Numbered from the stretch's first letter, positions 10,186 to 19,847 are shown. The stretch is 64,000 nucleotides of DNA from ECT2AJA-044 sp965262845 (GCA_965262845.1 CBDHFX010000002.1:310001-374000), one strand, 5' to 3'. Made by a program: numbers and translations. Notes: generated by a model from the sequence alone, not told the origin.

Positions 10186-11103
10186 ATGGAACATTTAGAC
10201 GGTATCCAGCTTAATTTCAGTGAGGACAGTATCCGGTTCATGAATATCTGTCTCGCGTTCATCATGTTCGGGGTTTCCCTCGAGATCAGGCCCGATCACT
10301 TCAGGCAGGTGTGGCGTCACCCTCAATCGTTTTTTGCAGGGGTGTTCAGCCAGTTCATTTTTTTGCCGGCGGTAACCCTTGCCCTGGTGTGGATCATTCG
10401 TCCCGCCCCCAGTCTGGCCCTCGGGATGTTCCTGCTGGCAGCAGTTCCCGGCGGCAATATCAGTAATTTCATGTCGCACCTGGCCCGGGGCAATACAGCC
10501 CTCAGCGTGAGCCTGACGGCCTTTTCCTCGGCCTTTAGCATTGTAATAACACCGCTCAACTTTGCGCTCTGGTCGGCGCTGTATCCGCCCACCCATCAGG
10601 TCCTTAAAGCCATTTCGCTTGATCCGGCCGGGGTTTTCAAGATTATCGCCTTGCTGCTGATCATTCCACTTATCCTCGGCATAGGGTTTGCCAGGCGATT
10701 TCCCGGGCTCACCGGGCGTATTGTGAAGCCGATCAAAAACCTCAGCATGCTGATTTTCATCGGTTTCGTGGTCTTCGCCTTCCGTGCCAATTACCACATT
10801 TTTCTGGAAGTGATCCAATACGTAATCCTCCTTGTTCTTATTCACCACACCACCGCCCTCACGGGCGGATACCAAATCGCGCGGTTAATGCGGCTCGACG
10901 TACCCACGCGTCGAAGCATCGCCATTGAAACCAGCATTCAGAACTCAGGGCTCGGACTCATCCTGATCTTCAACTTTTTTGATGGTTTGGGCGGCATGGC
11001 AATCCTGGCCGCGTGGTGGAGCATTTGGCACATTTTGGTTGGGCTTTCCATTTCATACTTTTGGAGCCGCCGTGCGCCGACCCCGGCGATATCCAATCAT
11101 TAG
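10186..11103 (+). CDS. bile acid:sodium symporter (BASS) family transporter
   Basis: 305 residues, about nine to ten hydrophobic helices. Family motifs are visible: the MFGVSLE segment near residue 28, AAVPGGNISN (about 88) and ETSIQNSGLG (about 246), corresponding to the Na+/substrate site around the crossing helices. Inner-membrane Na+-coupled uptake of an organic anion; the substrate cannot be told. Seven nt before the acyltransferase gene, so likely one operon. One dispersed hairpin copy lies just upstream (10134) and one inside (10854). Confidence 0.88.
   Translation: MEHLDGIQLNFSEDSIRFMNICLAFIMFGVSLEIRPDHFRQVWRHPQSFFAGVFSQFIFLPAVTLALVWIIRPAPSLALGMFLLAAVPGGNISNFMSHLARGNTALSVSLTAFSSAFSIVITPLNFALWSALYPPTHQVLKAISLDPAGVFKIIALLLIIPLILGIGFARRFPGLTGRIVKPIKNLSMLIFIGFVVFAFRANYHIFLEVIQYVILLVLIHHTTALTGGYQIARLMRLDVPTRRSIAIETSIQNSGLGLILIFNFFDGLGGMAILAAWWSIWHILVGLSISYFWSRRAPTPAISNH
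10854..10867 (+). repeat. dispersed GATGG hairpin in BASS gene
   Basis: CGCCC-TCAC-GGGCG then GATAC; encodes ALTGGY. Confidence 0.7.
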
Positions 11104-11109
11104 GATCCA

Positions 11110-12495
11110 ATGGCCAGGCATAGGAAAAGAAATATTTACCGGTTCTTTCACTTTTGGATCGGTTTAGGACTGCACACTTTCTGGCGCATCGAGATCAACG
11201 GCCGCAGGAACCTGCCCTGGGGGAAACCCTTCATCGTGATGCCCAATCACGAAAACGCTTTGGTTGATGCCGTAATGGTTATTACCGCCATGCGCGATCA
11301 GCCCTATTCCATTGCCCGTGCCAGCGCCTTTCAGATCCCGATCGTAGCCAAAATGCTCGCCCACATCCGTATGTTCCCGATCTACCGGATGCAGGACAGT
11401 ACAGAGAACATATCCAGGAACAAGGTGATCATGCAGGACATCGTCAATTGCATGAAGGACGGGCAGCGGATCCTGATCTACCCGGAAGGGGATCAGAGTA
11501 TGGTTCGCCAGCTGCGGCCGCTCAAAAAAGGCACCTTCCGCATGGCTATGATGGCCCTGGACCAGACGGACGGACAATTAGACCTGCACATGGTTCCGGC
11601 CGGACTCGTGTACGAGCATCATACCAAAATGGGACGCCACTGCCTGGTGAATTTCGGAGAGCCGGTCAACGTGCGCGAGGTTTATGAGATGGAAGGAGCG
11701 AACGAGGCCCGGATCATCAATCGCCTCATTAAGGTGATGCACACGCGTATGAAAGCACTGATGATGGACATACCCTCCAGGGAATTCAACGGCACCATTG
11801 AGCACTTGCGTGAGATCTACGTTCCGGATGCCCTGAAAAAGGCGGGGATCCGGCTACAGAACTATACGCAGAAGTGGCACTACGATCAGGATTTTGCCAG
11901 GGCTTTCATTGCCCAGGGATCATCGCGCCGCGAGGCGCTGCTCAAGCTGAAGGAGAAGATCCAACAGTTTGAGCACGATCTGCGTGACCTGAAACTGCGT
12001 CAGGGACTCTTCCTCCGCAAAAACTGGCCCCTGCACAACCTGCTGGCTGAGGGCTTACTGCTGTTGGCGACCCTGCCCCTTTTCACGATCGGATCCCTTA
12101 TCAACATCGTACCGTACAAACTGGGGCAATGGCTAACCCGCAAGGTGTTTAGATCAAAGAATTTCGAAGGAACCGGACTCTTTTTCTTTGGGCTCATTAC
12201 ACACACGATCTGGTGGACGATCTGGGCCGTGATCCTGATGATCGCCAGCACCTGGTGGCTCGGGCTTTGCTTTTACCCCTTCGCCTATGTCCTGGGTTAT
12301 TTTGCCTTCGTGTACAGCCAGCGCGTGCGCAGGTGGGCTGCCAGGTGGCGCTTCCGTTACAACTGCGCCAAACGTCGCAAGCAAATGCAGCAGTTATTTG
12401 CCTTGCGGCAGGATATTATTGCTTTCTGCGAGGGAATTTGGACCCCCGAAAAACAGCCCTCACAGCCTGCGCCCGGAAGTGCGGCAATAAAATAA
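11110..12495 (+). CDS. 1-acyl-sn-glycerol-3-phosphate acyltransferase family protein (PlsC domain)
   Basis: 461 residues. The PlsC domain (about residues 1-210) shows the acyltransferase motif NHENALVD (NHx4D-like), FPIYRM and the glycerol-phosphate binding YPEGDQS. It transfers an acyl chain to a lysophospholipid or related acceptor at the inner membrane. The C-terminal half has a charged helical stretch, then hydrophobic segments (about 310-410), longer than plain PlsC (about 240), so the acceptor may differ. Two dispersed hairpins lie in frame, giving SSRREALL and FALRQDII. Ends 10 nt from the convergent AddB-like gene. Confidence 0.85.
   Translation: MARHRKRNIYRFFHFWIGLGLHTFWRIEINGRRNLPWGKPFIVMPNHENALVDAVMVITAMRDQPYSIARASAFQIPIVAKMLAHIRMFPIYRMQDSTENISRNKVIMQDIVNCMKDGQRILIYPEGDQSMVRQLRPLKKGTFRMAMMALDQTDGQLDLHMVPAGLVYEHHTKMGRHCLVNFGEPVNVREVYEMEGANEARIINRLIKVMHTRMKALMMDIPSREFNGTIEHLREIYVPDALKKAGIRLQNYTQKWHYDQDFARAFIAQGSSRREALLKLKEKIQQFEHDLRDLKLRQGLFLRKNWPLHNLLAEGLLLLATLPLFTIGSLINIVPYKLGQWLTRKVFRSKNFEGTGLFFFGLITHTIWWTIWAVILMIASTWWLGLCFYPFAYVLGYFAFVYSQRVRRWAARWRFRYNCAKRRKQMQQLFALRQDIIAFCEGIWTPEKQPSQPAPGSAAIK
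11925..11938 (-). repeat. dispersed GATGG hairpin in acyltransferase gene
   Basis: Minus strand GCGCC-TCGC-GGCGC then GATGA; the gene reads SRREAL. Confidence 0.7.
12398..12411 (+). repeat. dispersed GATGG hairpin in acyltransferase gene
   Basis: TTGCC-TTGC-GGCAG (outer pair T:G) then GATAT; encodes ALRQDI. Confidence 0.6.
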
Positions 12496-12505
12496 CCGGA
12501 TCCGA

Positions 12506-15364
12506 TCAAACCCCAGTCGGTTTTGAGAACTTGAGAAAAGGGGCTTCAGGCGGGTTCGCAAAGGGGATCTCCCTATCCATGATCTCCATGATCAATGTTG
12601 CCAACCCTGTTTCAAACGATCCGAGGTCTTCCTGACCGGGGGCCTTTTTTCCTTTTTTCCCAAAAGTCAGGTAGCCTGGCGCTCTGGGTGCACGAAGCCA
12701 GTAAATGCCCGCCCGGATATCCTCAATGGGTGTGCCTTCGGCACGATGCCAAAGCCAGCTGTAGATCATGAGCTGAATGCTCTTTTCGCTGCCTGTTTTT
12801 TCCCGTGCTTTTGCCCAGCCGTCCCAGGCGATCCTGGGGTTCCTGATGGATCCCGATTTATAGTCCATCACGTAAACCGTTTCGCCAATCCGATGCACAC
12901 GGTCCATTGTACCGTGGATCCTGGCCTGGCTGCCTGTTGGGAGCGGCAAGGGCATTTCGATGCCTTTCTCGCAGGCGATCAGGGTCATTTCCTGCCCCTG
13001 GGAGGCGAGTTGTTTCAGAGCGGTTCTTTCGTTTTGCAGGAATCGCCTGACATAGGTTTTGGCAGCCTGATTTCCGAGGTAGTTCTGACCGGAATGAGGA
13101 TCCCCGCCCTGATATTTGTTGCGCCACGAGACCTCTATCTGCTCCTCGTGCTTCCTGATGAGCCCGTCGATAATGAGCTCACTCAGTACTTTGCCCTCGT
13201 ATGGTTTGTACAGCTTTTCCAGTGCGTCGTGCACCACATCTCCGAAGGTGCTGTCTTCCAGTGACTCCTCCACTTCCCCGACCTCACGCAGGCGCAATAC
13301 ATATTCAAAATAGAATTCCAGCGGTGTCTGCAGGTAGCAGTTCAGGGCACTCGGGCTGATCCCCTTTTCGATCAGTTCCTGTAAGCATCTGAGTACAGCG
13401 GGAGATTTTGCGATCTCCCATTTCGTAGCTTCCAAATTTTTGAGCGGTGTGGTAACGATTCCCTCACGGTAATGGATAACCGACCTGAATTTGTTAGCCA
13501 GCTCGTGTTCGATCTGAGTGATATACCGACTGCGCTCCCCACTTCCGAAATCGTCGGTTTGCGTAGTATGCACGAGATGAATTTCATTTGCCCGCTGGAG
13601 CAGGCGATAGAAGTGATAGGCGAAGATCGCGTTCTTTTCTGCGATTCCGGGCAGGCCGTAATGGGATCTTAGATCAAAAGGAATGAAACTTTGTTCGCTC
13701 CTGCCTGCCGGCAGGATCTCTTCGTTGACCGAAAGAACGATCACGCATTCGAAATCAAGGGTCCGGGTTTCAAGCATCCCCATGATCTGCAGCCCCTGTA
13801 GCGGTTCACCGAAGAAGGAAAGCTGCTGCTGTTGCAGCAGGGGTTTGAGGAAGGTGCGCAAAGTTCCGGGATTGTTGATCCGACCGAATCGCTCGTTCAG
13901 TTCCTGGAGCTGCACAAGCACCTTGCACACCTGGAACAGAAATTCGCGCTCCCACCGGCTACGTTCTGCTTCGATCGCATCCATGGCTATGCGCGTATCC
14001 TGAGCCCAGCGAAGGAGGGCTCTGGTCGGAGAGATCCCGTCCCAGTAGCTCAGGACGTTCCTCACGCGATCGTACCAGGTCCCTCCTTTTTCTTCCCAGA
14101 GGTTGCGGAGCTGCTCTTCCGTGAAATACGTCATGTTTCGCCTGACGATCTCCCCGGATACCTCCCTGGTTGGATCCTCCCCGTGGAGCAGCTCCCACAA
14201 TGGATGGGTGATGAGTCCCAATACGTTTCGGTGATAAAGCTGTCGGTTCTTTCGGGCCGTGAGGCCCTTCCCGATCGCTTCCTGGTGTCGGAGCAACTGT
14301 TCTAAAAAATGGACCACCAAACCATGACGGATCGGGTATCCCATGGTTACGTTTACATGTTGTGCCGCGGCTGGCAAGGCGTTAAGCACAGGCAGGAGTA
14401 AGTCTTCATTGGCCAGTATCAGAGCGGTGCGGGTGAGCTCCGGATCAACCCGTAATCGTTCCCGAAGAAGCCGCCCTGCCTGCTGTGCCTGAGCCATGTT
14501 TTTGGCAGTGGCCCAAACGCGGATGTTTTTGGGCGTGGTGGACCAGTGATCTCCTGTCCACTGTAGTTCGCCTTCCCTGCAAAACGATCCCTTCCGGCGG
14601 AATCGGCGGAGAAACATCCCGACTTCATGCCCGGGCTTTTCCAGGTAGGAGCGGTCCGCATCCCACCGTAGGTGGGCATTTTTTTCCTTCACCAGCCAGT
14701 CGAAGAGCACTTCTTCGGCTTTACTGAGGGCGTTGAATCCGGCCATGTAAAGAGGTCCGTTCCAGCTCTCAGGCCATTGTTTGGCTGCTGTTTCCGGATC
14801 ATCGCACAGGTAACGGTACAGCAAGCCCTGATACGCAGCGCCCTGCCCGAGCAGGCGGGTTCGGAAAGCCAGGTATAAGGGTCCCAGTATGTCCCAGAAA
14901 CCGAAGAACTTCTGCATAAGTCCTGTAGGTGTAGATGTGCCATCCGGCATCCACCTTTCAATCCGCCTGATATCGACCAGTGAGCGGTAGAGCTCTTCGG
15001 CCGGAACCAGGTAGTGATCCACTTCGTTGAAATCCTGTAGCAGGATCCGGCCCCATTTGGCAAACTGATCAATGGTGTCGGGCGATCCTTCATTATCGAT
15101 AGTGGAGTGGTACTCGCGGTAGGCTTCGTACAGCTCAAATAAGAGGCGTGCCTTATTGAAGAGCCTGAGCCTGCTCCAGCGAACCACGAGCGATTCGATC
15201 GTCAGGATCTCAGGGGCGAGGGCAGGCTTGTCCAGCTTTTCAGCAAGTTGCTTCCGCAGAAAAAGTGAGGCGCGGTGGCTGGGCAGCACAACCACTACCT
15301 CCGAAAGGCATTTCCGGTGTTCGGTTAGCATTTCGTCGGCAAGTTGATGGAGAAATCCGTTCAT
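12506..15364 (-). CDS. PD-(D/E)XK nuclease family protein, AddB-like
   Basis: 952 residues. The N-terminus (VVVLPSHRASLFLRKQL) has the AddB-type helicase fold position but no Walker A GKT, as in degenerate AddB/RecB-type subunits. The C-terminal nuclease shows VYVMDYKSGS and IQLMIYSW, the RecB-family PD-(D/E)XK motifs. Likely part of an AddAB-type double-strand break end-processing enzyme; the AddA helicase partner is not in this window. An AddB-type iron-sulfur cysteine set is not evident. Two hairpin copies lie inside; one gives the peptide LTARK. Confidence 0.85.
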   Translation of the reverse strand: MNGFLHQLADEMLTEHRKCLSEVVVVLPSHRASLFLRKQLAEKLDKPALAPEILTIESLVVRWSRLRLFNKARLLFELYEAYREYHSTIDNEGSPDTIDQFAKWGRILLQDFNEVDHYLVPAEELYRSLVDIRRIERWMPDGTSTPTGLMQKFFGFWDILGPLYLAFRTRLLGQGAAYQGLLYRYLCDDPETAAKQWPESWNGPLYMAGFNALSKAEEVLFDWLVKEKNAHLRWDADRSYLEKPGHEVGMFLRRFRRKGSFCREGELQWTGDHWSTTPKNIRVWATAKNMAQAQQAGRLLRERLRVDPELTRTALILANEDLLLPVLNALPAAAQHVNVTMGYPIRHGLVVHFLEQLLRHQEAIGKGLTARKNRQLYHRNVLGLITHPLWELLHGEDPTREVSGEIVRRNMTYFTEEQLRNLWEEKGGTWYDRVRNVLSYWDGISPTRALLRWAQDTRIAMDAIEAERSRWEREFLFQVCKVLVQLQELNERFGRINNPGTLRTFLKPLLQQQQLSFFGEPLQGLQIMGMLETRTLDFECVIVLSVNEEILPAGRSEQSFIPFDLRSHYGLPGIAEKNAIFAYHFYRLLQRANEIHLVHTTQTDDFGSGERSRYITQIEHELANKFRSVIHYREGIVTTPLKNLEATKWEIAKSPAVLRCLQELIEKGISPSALNCYLQTPLEFYFEYVLRLREVGEVEESLEDSTFGDVVHDALEKLYKPYEGKVLSELIIDGLIRKHEEQIEVSWRNKYQGGDPHSGQNYLGNQAAKTYVRRFLQNERTALKQLASQGQEMTLIACEKGIEMPLPLPTGSQARIHGTMDRVHRIGETVYVMDYKSGSIRNPRIAWDGWAKAREKTGSEKSIQLMIYSWLWHRAEGTPIEDIRAGIYWLRAPRAPGYLTFGKKGKKAPGQEDLGSFETGLATLIMEIMDREIPFANPPEAPFLKFSKPTGV
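13701..13714 (+). repeat. dispersed GATGG hairpin in AddB-like gene
   Basis: CTGCC-TGCC-GGCAG then GATCT. Confidence 0.6.
14254..14267 (-). repeat. dispersed GATGG hairpin in AddB-like gene
   Basis: Minus strand GGGCC-TCAC-GGCCC then GAAAG; encodes LTARK. The 19-mer is identical to the copy at 27347. Confidence 0.7.
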
Positions 15365-15383
15365 GGTCGAACCTCAAAAATGA

Positions 15384-15391
15384 TAAATTTG
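15384..15391 (+). promoter_or_regulatory. -7 element for heme A synthase gene
   Basis: TAAATTTG fits TAnnTTTG, 11 nt before the ATG at 15403, implying a very short leader. No convincing -33 TTG was found, because the upstream bases are the start of the divergent AddB-like gene. Confidence 0.45.
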
Positions 15392-15402
15392 TAGCGCCTG
15401 TC

Positions 15403-16449
15403 ATGAAAAAAGGGCTTTTTTTTACGGCTCAGATGTCCCTGGTATGTGTTATGCTCGTAGTGCTGGCAGGAAGTATTGTGCGGATGACCGGAAGTGGCAT
15501 GGGCTGCCCCGACTGGCCCAAATGTTTCGGTTACCTGATCCCGCCAACGAATCGCACAGTACTTGAATGGACTCCTGAACGCAGCTTCAGAAAGGGGCAA
15601 ATGATCATCCGCAACGAAGCCTTGTGGGTGGCGCAGTCAGATCTTGTTTCGGGACTGCAATATGATCCTGAGAACTGGGAAAAATATACCCGACATGATT
15701 ATGCCCTGTTCAATGTAGCCCACACCTGGACCGAGTACATCAACCGGCTTATCGGCGCCTTCAGTGGCCTTCCGGTTTTTCTGACCTTTGTATTCAGTCT
15801 TGCCTGGACCCGCAGGAGCCCCTCCATCCCCTTGCTTGCCCTTGGGGTCCTTTTCCTGCTCGGGTTCGAAGCCTGGCTCGGAAAGATCGTGGTTGACGGC
15901 AACCTGATTCCCGGCCAGATCACCATCCACCTGTTTGGTGCACTGGCTATCGTGGCACTTCTGCTTACCCTTATGAGTCGTTTGCACCGGGTTTCCGGAA
16001 CAGAACCCTTACAGGTAAATGCGCGCTTCCGCATGCTTTTATCCATTGCATTGGTACTCAGTCTCACTCAAATTTTTCTGGGCACGCAGGTACGCGAAGA
16101 GGTTGATAAGGTTGCCAAAATGCTGTACGGACTTAACCGCACGACCTGGATTGGGCAGTTGCCGGTGATCTTTAAGATACACCGCAGTTTCTCGAGCCTT
16201 GTTTTACTGGTAAACGCGATCCTGGTCGGGCTCAACTTCCTGCTCCGGAAGCCCATCAGGGAGATCTGTTGGCTGGGCATATTGGTGATCGTGGAGATCG
16301 CGACCGGGATCATACTGGCCTATGCCGGACTCCCGCGCGGATTACAACCGATCCACCTGGTCCTTTCCTTCCTGATATTTGCACTGCAGGCCTACGTCTG
16401 GCTCAGGACGACGGCTCGTTCCACTGCGTGGTTTCGATCAAATGGATGA
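15403..16449 (+). CDS. ctaA: heme A synthase (COX15/CtaA)
   Basis: 348 residues from ATG 15403. A longer in-frame extension to 15265 overlaps the divergent AddB-like gene and is rejected. About eight membrane helices. Conserved heme-ligand histidines appear in VAHTWTEYINR, TIHLFGA, IHRSFS and PIHLVLS, and the first loop has GSGMGCPDWPKCFG. It oxidises the heme O methyl group to heme A for cytochrome oxidase. Its 3' end overlaps the convergent gldD by 47 bp. Confidence 0.95.
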   Translation: MKKGLFFTAQMSLVCVMLVVLAGSIVRMTGSGMGCPDWPKCFGYLIPPTNRTVLEWTPERSFRKGQMIIRNEALWVAQSDLVSGLQYDPENWEKYTRHDYALFNVAHTWTEYINRLIGAFSGLPVFLTFVFSLAWTRRSPSIPLLALGVLFLLGFEAWLGKIVVDGNLIPGQITIHLFGALAIVALLLTLMSRLHRVSGTEPLQVNARFRMLLSIALVLSLTQIFLGTQVREEVDKVAKMLYGLNRTTWIGQLPVIFKIHRSFSSLVLLVNAILVGLNFLLRKPIREICWLGILVIVEIATGIILAYAGLPRGLQPIHLVLSFLIFALQAYVWLRTTARSTAWFRSNG

Positions 16450-16966
16450 CGTCATCCCGCAGGTATTCGAGCACAGGCCGAATAGAATCGTAGTTCGGGG
16501 CTGCCCAAAAATACAGTGCCCCCCGAAGAAAGTGATCCGTGCTGTCGGTAAGGAAAAACTGCAGCTGCGATGCGGCATTCCCTGAAATATCGTATAGCAC
16601 TCCGTACACATGCGTATTCGGATTCCCATACACCCGCTCCCGGATCCCGTTTGCCTTGATCGTATGGCTGTACACCAATTCGCGCGATTCCTCCAGATAT
16701 TTATGGAGGTCGTTGTTCAAAGGCTTGTAGGTCAGGTGTATATCGGCCCTAAAAGGCTTTAGCTGCACGGTGGACCAATCATTTTCATGCTTTTTTATTT
16801 CGCCGTAGGCAGGGAATTCGAAGCTGTATGGGTAATCATCTGCAAATACGGAGTATGCCCTCGCGGGCAGATGAATACGCATGTGGCCAAAAGGCTTCGG
16901 ATCCGGGGGGGTGGAGCTGCACGCCGTTAATGCAAGGAAAGTAAAGATCCGAAGGCTATTTTTCAT
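16403..16966 (-). CDS. gldD: gliding motility lipoprotein GldD
   Basis: 187 residues with a lipobox (LTACSS), so a lipoprotein. The HMRIHLP, YSFEFP and TIKANGIRERVYG-type segments are typical of GldD, which is required for gliding and T9SS function in Flavobacterium. It overlaps the 3' end of gldE by 11 bp, the standard gldE-gldD arrangement. The tail overlaps convergent ctaA. Confidence 0.93.
   Translation of the reverse strand: MKNSLRIFTFLALTACSSTPPDPKPFGHMRIHLPARAYSVFADDYPYSFEFPAYGEIKKHENDWSTVQLKPFRADIHLTYKPLNNDLHKYLEESRELVYSHTIKANGIRERVYGNPNTHVYGVLYDISGNAASQLQFFLTDSTDHFLRGALYFWAAPNYDSIRPVLEYLRDDVIHLIETTQWNEPSS
16856..16869 (+). repeat. dispersed GATGG hairpin in gldD
   Basis: TGCCC-TCGC-GGGCA then GATGA. 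Confidence 0.65.
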
Positions 16967-18293
16967 TTTCGGATGCCTTGGGCCTGGATAGTGTCACCTT
17001 GATGCGCCTGATGCGGCGGTGATCCACATTTTCCACCTTAAAGCAGTAATGGCGATAGCGTATTTCCTCGTTTTTCCTTGGGAATTTCCCGGAAATTTCA
17101 AGGAGGAATCCGGCCAGTGTGTCAGAATCACCGCGATCCTCGTCGAAATCGTTACCTTCAATATCGAGTACCCGGTAGAAATCATTCAGTGGGGTTTTGC
17201 CTTCGAACACGTAATTGCTGTCGTCCAGCTTGGAATAGACAATTTCCTCGTAGTCAAACTCGTCGCTGATGTCTCCCACGATCTCTTCAAGCACGTCTTC
17301 CAGGGTCACCAGTCCTGAGGTACCCCCGTACTCATCAACCACCATAGCCATGTGCATTTTACGCTGCTGGAATTCCTTGAGGAGATCATCGATCTTCTTG
17401 TTTTCCGGAACAAAAAAAGGCGAACGCAGCAGGGTGTTCCACTGGAAGGGATCATCTGCATTCAGATGAGGCAAGAGGTCCTTGATGTACAGAATCCCCT
17501 TTACCTGATCAAGGCTCTCTTCGAAGACGGGTAGCCGCGAGTAGCCGTTTTCCAGAATGAGCTTTAGTACGTCCGGATACAGCATTTCCATATTGATTGC
17601 CACCACATCCATCCGCGGTTTCATGATCTGATGTACCTCAATGGAGCCGAACTTTACGATACCCTTGAGAAGCCGCTGATCATCTTCAGTGCGCTTTTCA
17701 TTGGAAGTGATCTCAAGCGCCGTACTGAGGTCTTCCACCGAGAGGTTACCTCCCGAAGGTTTGAGTCGTTTTTCGATGATATCGCTGGTGCCGATAAGGA
17801 ATCTGGACAGGGGTTGGATCACCCTGCCCAGGATCAACAGCGGTTGCGACATACGCTTGCTGAATCCCAGCGCGTTATGGTTCGCGTAAACCTTGGGCAG
17901 TACCTCGCCAAAAAGCAGCAGGATGAAGGTGATGCTGATTACTTTCACGGCAAAATGGAGTAATACGTTATCGCCGAAATTGAAGAGCTGATCAACCAGC
18001 AAGGTCGAAATCAGCACGATCAGGATGTTGATGAAGTTGTTTGCGATCAGTATGGTTGCCAGCAACGATTTGGGTTTGTTGAGCAGTCGCAGTACCACGT
18101 CATCAGCGGTTGATCTCCTTTTCTTCAGTACCGCAAAATCGGTCGGAGTCAGGCTGAAAAACGCTACCTCGGCCCCGGAGATCATGGCCGAGCTCAGAAG
18201 CAGCAATGCCAGGGTGACCCCATAGCCTATGCAGCCTATCGGCACGTTCGATAAAAGCGTCAGAAAAAGTAAAGGTTCAGGGTCAGGATCCAA
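16956..18293 (-). CDS. gldE: gliding motility-associated protein GldE (CNNM/CBS/CorC domains)
   Basis: 445 residues. N-terminal DUF21/CNNM membrane domain (about 20-190, four hydrophobic helices), CBS pair (about 210-340, with MKPRMDVVAIN and VVDEYGGTSGLVTLEDVLEEIVGD split over it) and a C-terminal CorC/HlyC transporter-associated domain. GldE supports GldD function in gliding. Sits 21 nt after ssb. Confidence 0.93.
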   Translation of the reverse strand: MDPDPEPLLFLTLLSNVPIGCIGYGVTLALLLLSSAMISGAEVAFFSLTPTDFAVLKKRRSTADDVVLRLLNKPKSLLATILIANNFINILIVLISTLLVDQLFNFGDNVLLHFAVKVISITFILLLFGEVLPKVYANHNALGFSKRMSQPLLILGRVIQPLSRFLIGTSDIIEKRLKPSGGNLSVEDLSTALEITSNEKRTEDDQRLLKGIVKFGSIEVHQIMKPRMDVVAINMEMLYPDVLKLILENGYSRLPVFEESLDQVKGILYIKDLLPHLNADDPFQWNTLLRSPFFVPENKKIDDLLKEFQQRKMHMAMVVDEYGGTSGLVTLEDVLEEIVGDISDEFDYEEIVYSKLDDSNYVFEGKTPLNDFYRVLDIEGNDFDEDRGDSDTLAGFLLEISGKFPRKNEEIRYRHYCFKVENVDHRRIRRIKVTLSRPKASENEK

Positions 18294-18314
18294 TCGCTGG
18301 CGGTTTGGTTCGTA

Positions 18315-18743
18315 TTAGAAGGGCATGTCGTCTTCTTTCTCTTTTCCGTCGTCCCCGTCCGCATCAGTTGGTGCCGGATCGCTACTGCCCTGCGGAGTGG
18401 GGTTCGGGCCCGGTGATCCGAGCATGGTCATATTGATGGCGCGAACCTCCGTGCTGTACCGGTCGTTCCCCTGATCGTCCTGCCACTGACGTGTCCGGAT
18501 ACTTCCTTCAATGAACACCTTGTCTCCCTTCTTCAGGTACTTCTCTGCCACTCCTGCCAATCCCCGGCGGAGGATCACCGTATGCCATTCAGTATTTTCG
18601 ATCCGATCTCCCTCGCGGTTGGTATAGCTTTCAGACGTAGCCATGCGCAAACGCGCCAGGGATCCGCCGTCGTCGAAATGACGGATTTCCGGGTCTGCCC
18701 CGAGGTTTCCGATCAACATTACCTTATTCAAACTTCCTGCCAT
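18315..18743 (-). CDS. ssb: single-stranded DNA-binding protein
   Basis: 142 residues. OB-fold starting MAGSLNKVMLIGNLGADPE, with the WHTVILRRGLAGVAEKYLKKG segment, then an acidic Pro/Gly-rich tail ending DDMPF, the protein-interaction tip. Lies between mutY and gldE in the conserved Bacteroidota cluster. Confidence 0.97.
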   Translation of the reverse strand: MAGSLNKVMLIGNLGADPEIRHFDDGGSLARLRMATSESYTNREGDRIENTEWHTVILRRGLAGVAEKYLKKGDKVFIEGSIRTRQWQDDQGNDRYSTEVRAINMTMLGSPGPNPTPQGSSDPAPTDADGDDGKEKEDDMPF

Positions 18744-18788
18744 ACCTGAACATGATTTTAAAAAAATGAAACTTCCTGCCGAATTAGC

Positions 18789-19847
18789 CTAAATGAGGCC
18801 ACGGCCCGATAACCATTGATCAATGACCACCGGAACCACAAAGGTCGGAAGTTTTTCCCGATCTACCATCATGATCCCGGGAAAATGGGGTGGCTGGTCC
18901 GAGATCAGGTGCCAAAACCGCAGATACAGCAGGCGGTGACTTAGCCGGTGGGTGATCCTTTCGGTAACGGTCAGTATTTCCACCGATCCTGTTCCCACGA
19001 TTTCCTTCCAGGCCTTACTGCTTTGCGCCTCACGGCGCGATATATCCCTATCGTATTCCAGCAGGGGAAAATCGTACAACCCCTGCCATATGCCTTTCTG
19101 ATTGCGCTGACGCAGTCCAATGCGTCCGTCGTGTTCCACCACGAGGTAGTCCATCCACACTTCCCTGACCTTGGTCCTGCCTTCCTTTTTCGGCAGTTCC
19201 AGGACCTTGTTTGTTCGGAGCCCCTTGCAGCTGTTGGATAGTGGGCAGGCCGTACAGTCTGGATTATGCGAGGTGCATTGACGCGCCCCGAATTCCATGA
19301 TGGCCTGGTTGTGCAGATCGGGCCGGGCCTTGTCCAACACTTCAGTGGCGAGGGCGGCAAAGTATTTCCGGCCGTGAGGCCGGTCGATCGGAAGTTCCAC
19401 CCCAAAATAGCGCGAAAGTATGCGATACACATTGCCATCAACCACAGCATGGGGTAGGCAGAAGGCGAAGCTGGCAATGGCTGCCGCAGTGTAGGGGCCT
19501 ACCCCTGCCAGGCCCAGCAGGGCCCTGTAGTCCGGCGGAAAAACGCCAGAGTGCTCATTCACCACTTGCTGCGCGGCTTTGTGCAGGTTTCGGGCACGGG
19601 AGTAGTAACCCAGACCCTGCCAGAGTTTGAGTACCTCATCCTGCGGTGCCGCAGCCAGATCCTGCACGGTCGGATAGGCATTGAGGAACCGGTGATAATA
19701 GGGGAGACCCTGATCAACGCGTGTTTGCTGAAGAATGATCTCAGAGAGCCAAATGCGATAGGCGTCCCGCGTGTTGCGCCATGGAAGTTTGCGGTGGTGC
19801 TGCTCGTACCAGCTGATCAGAATGAATGAAAAACGCATAAACCGCAA
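18789..19847 (-). CDS. mutY: A/G-specific adenine glycosylase
   Basis: 352 residues. Removes adenine opposite 8-oxoguanine. Helix-hairpin-helix and catalytic region LAGVGPYTAAAIASFAF with the downstream VDGNVYR(I)LSR segment. The 4Fe-4S cluster motif C-x6-C-x2-C-x5-C (CTSHNPDCTACPLSNSC) is intact, and the C-terminal NUDIX-like domain carries LYDFPLLE. Divergent from HU. Two dispersed hairpins fall in frame, giving PHGRK and ISRREA. Confidence 0.96.
   Translation of the reverse strand: MRFMRFSFILISWYEQHHRKLPWRNTRDAYRIWLSEIILQQTRVDQGLPYYHRFLNAYPTVQDLAAAPQDEVLKLWQGLGYYSRARNLHKAAQQVVNEHSGVFPPDYRALLGLAGVGPYTAAAIASFAFCLPHAVVDGNVYRILSRYFGVELPIDRPHGRKYFAALATEVLDKARPDLHNQAIMEFGARQCTSHNPDCTACPLSNSCKGLRTNKVLELPKKEGRTKVREVWMDYLVVEHDGRIGLRQRNQKGIWQGLYDFPLLEYDRDISRREAQSSKAWKEIVGTGSVEILTVTERITHRLSHRLLYLRFWHLISDQPPHFPGIMMVDREKLPTFVVPVVIDQWLSGRGLI
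19025..19038 (+). repeat. dispersed GATGG hairpin in mutY
   Basis: GCGCC-TCAC-GGCGC then GATAT; mutY reads SRREA. Confidence 0.7.
19369..19382 (-). repeat. dispersed GATGG hairpin in mutY
   Basis: Minus strand CGGCC-TCAC-GGCCG then GAAAT; mutY reads PHGRK. Confidence 0.65.

Noticed and set aside
15265..15402. Earlier start for heme A synthase
   Set aside because: Overlaps the start of the divergent AddB-like gene; the -7 element and membrane-protein N-terminus support 15403.
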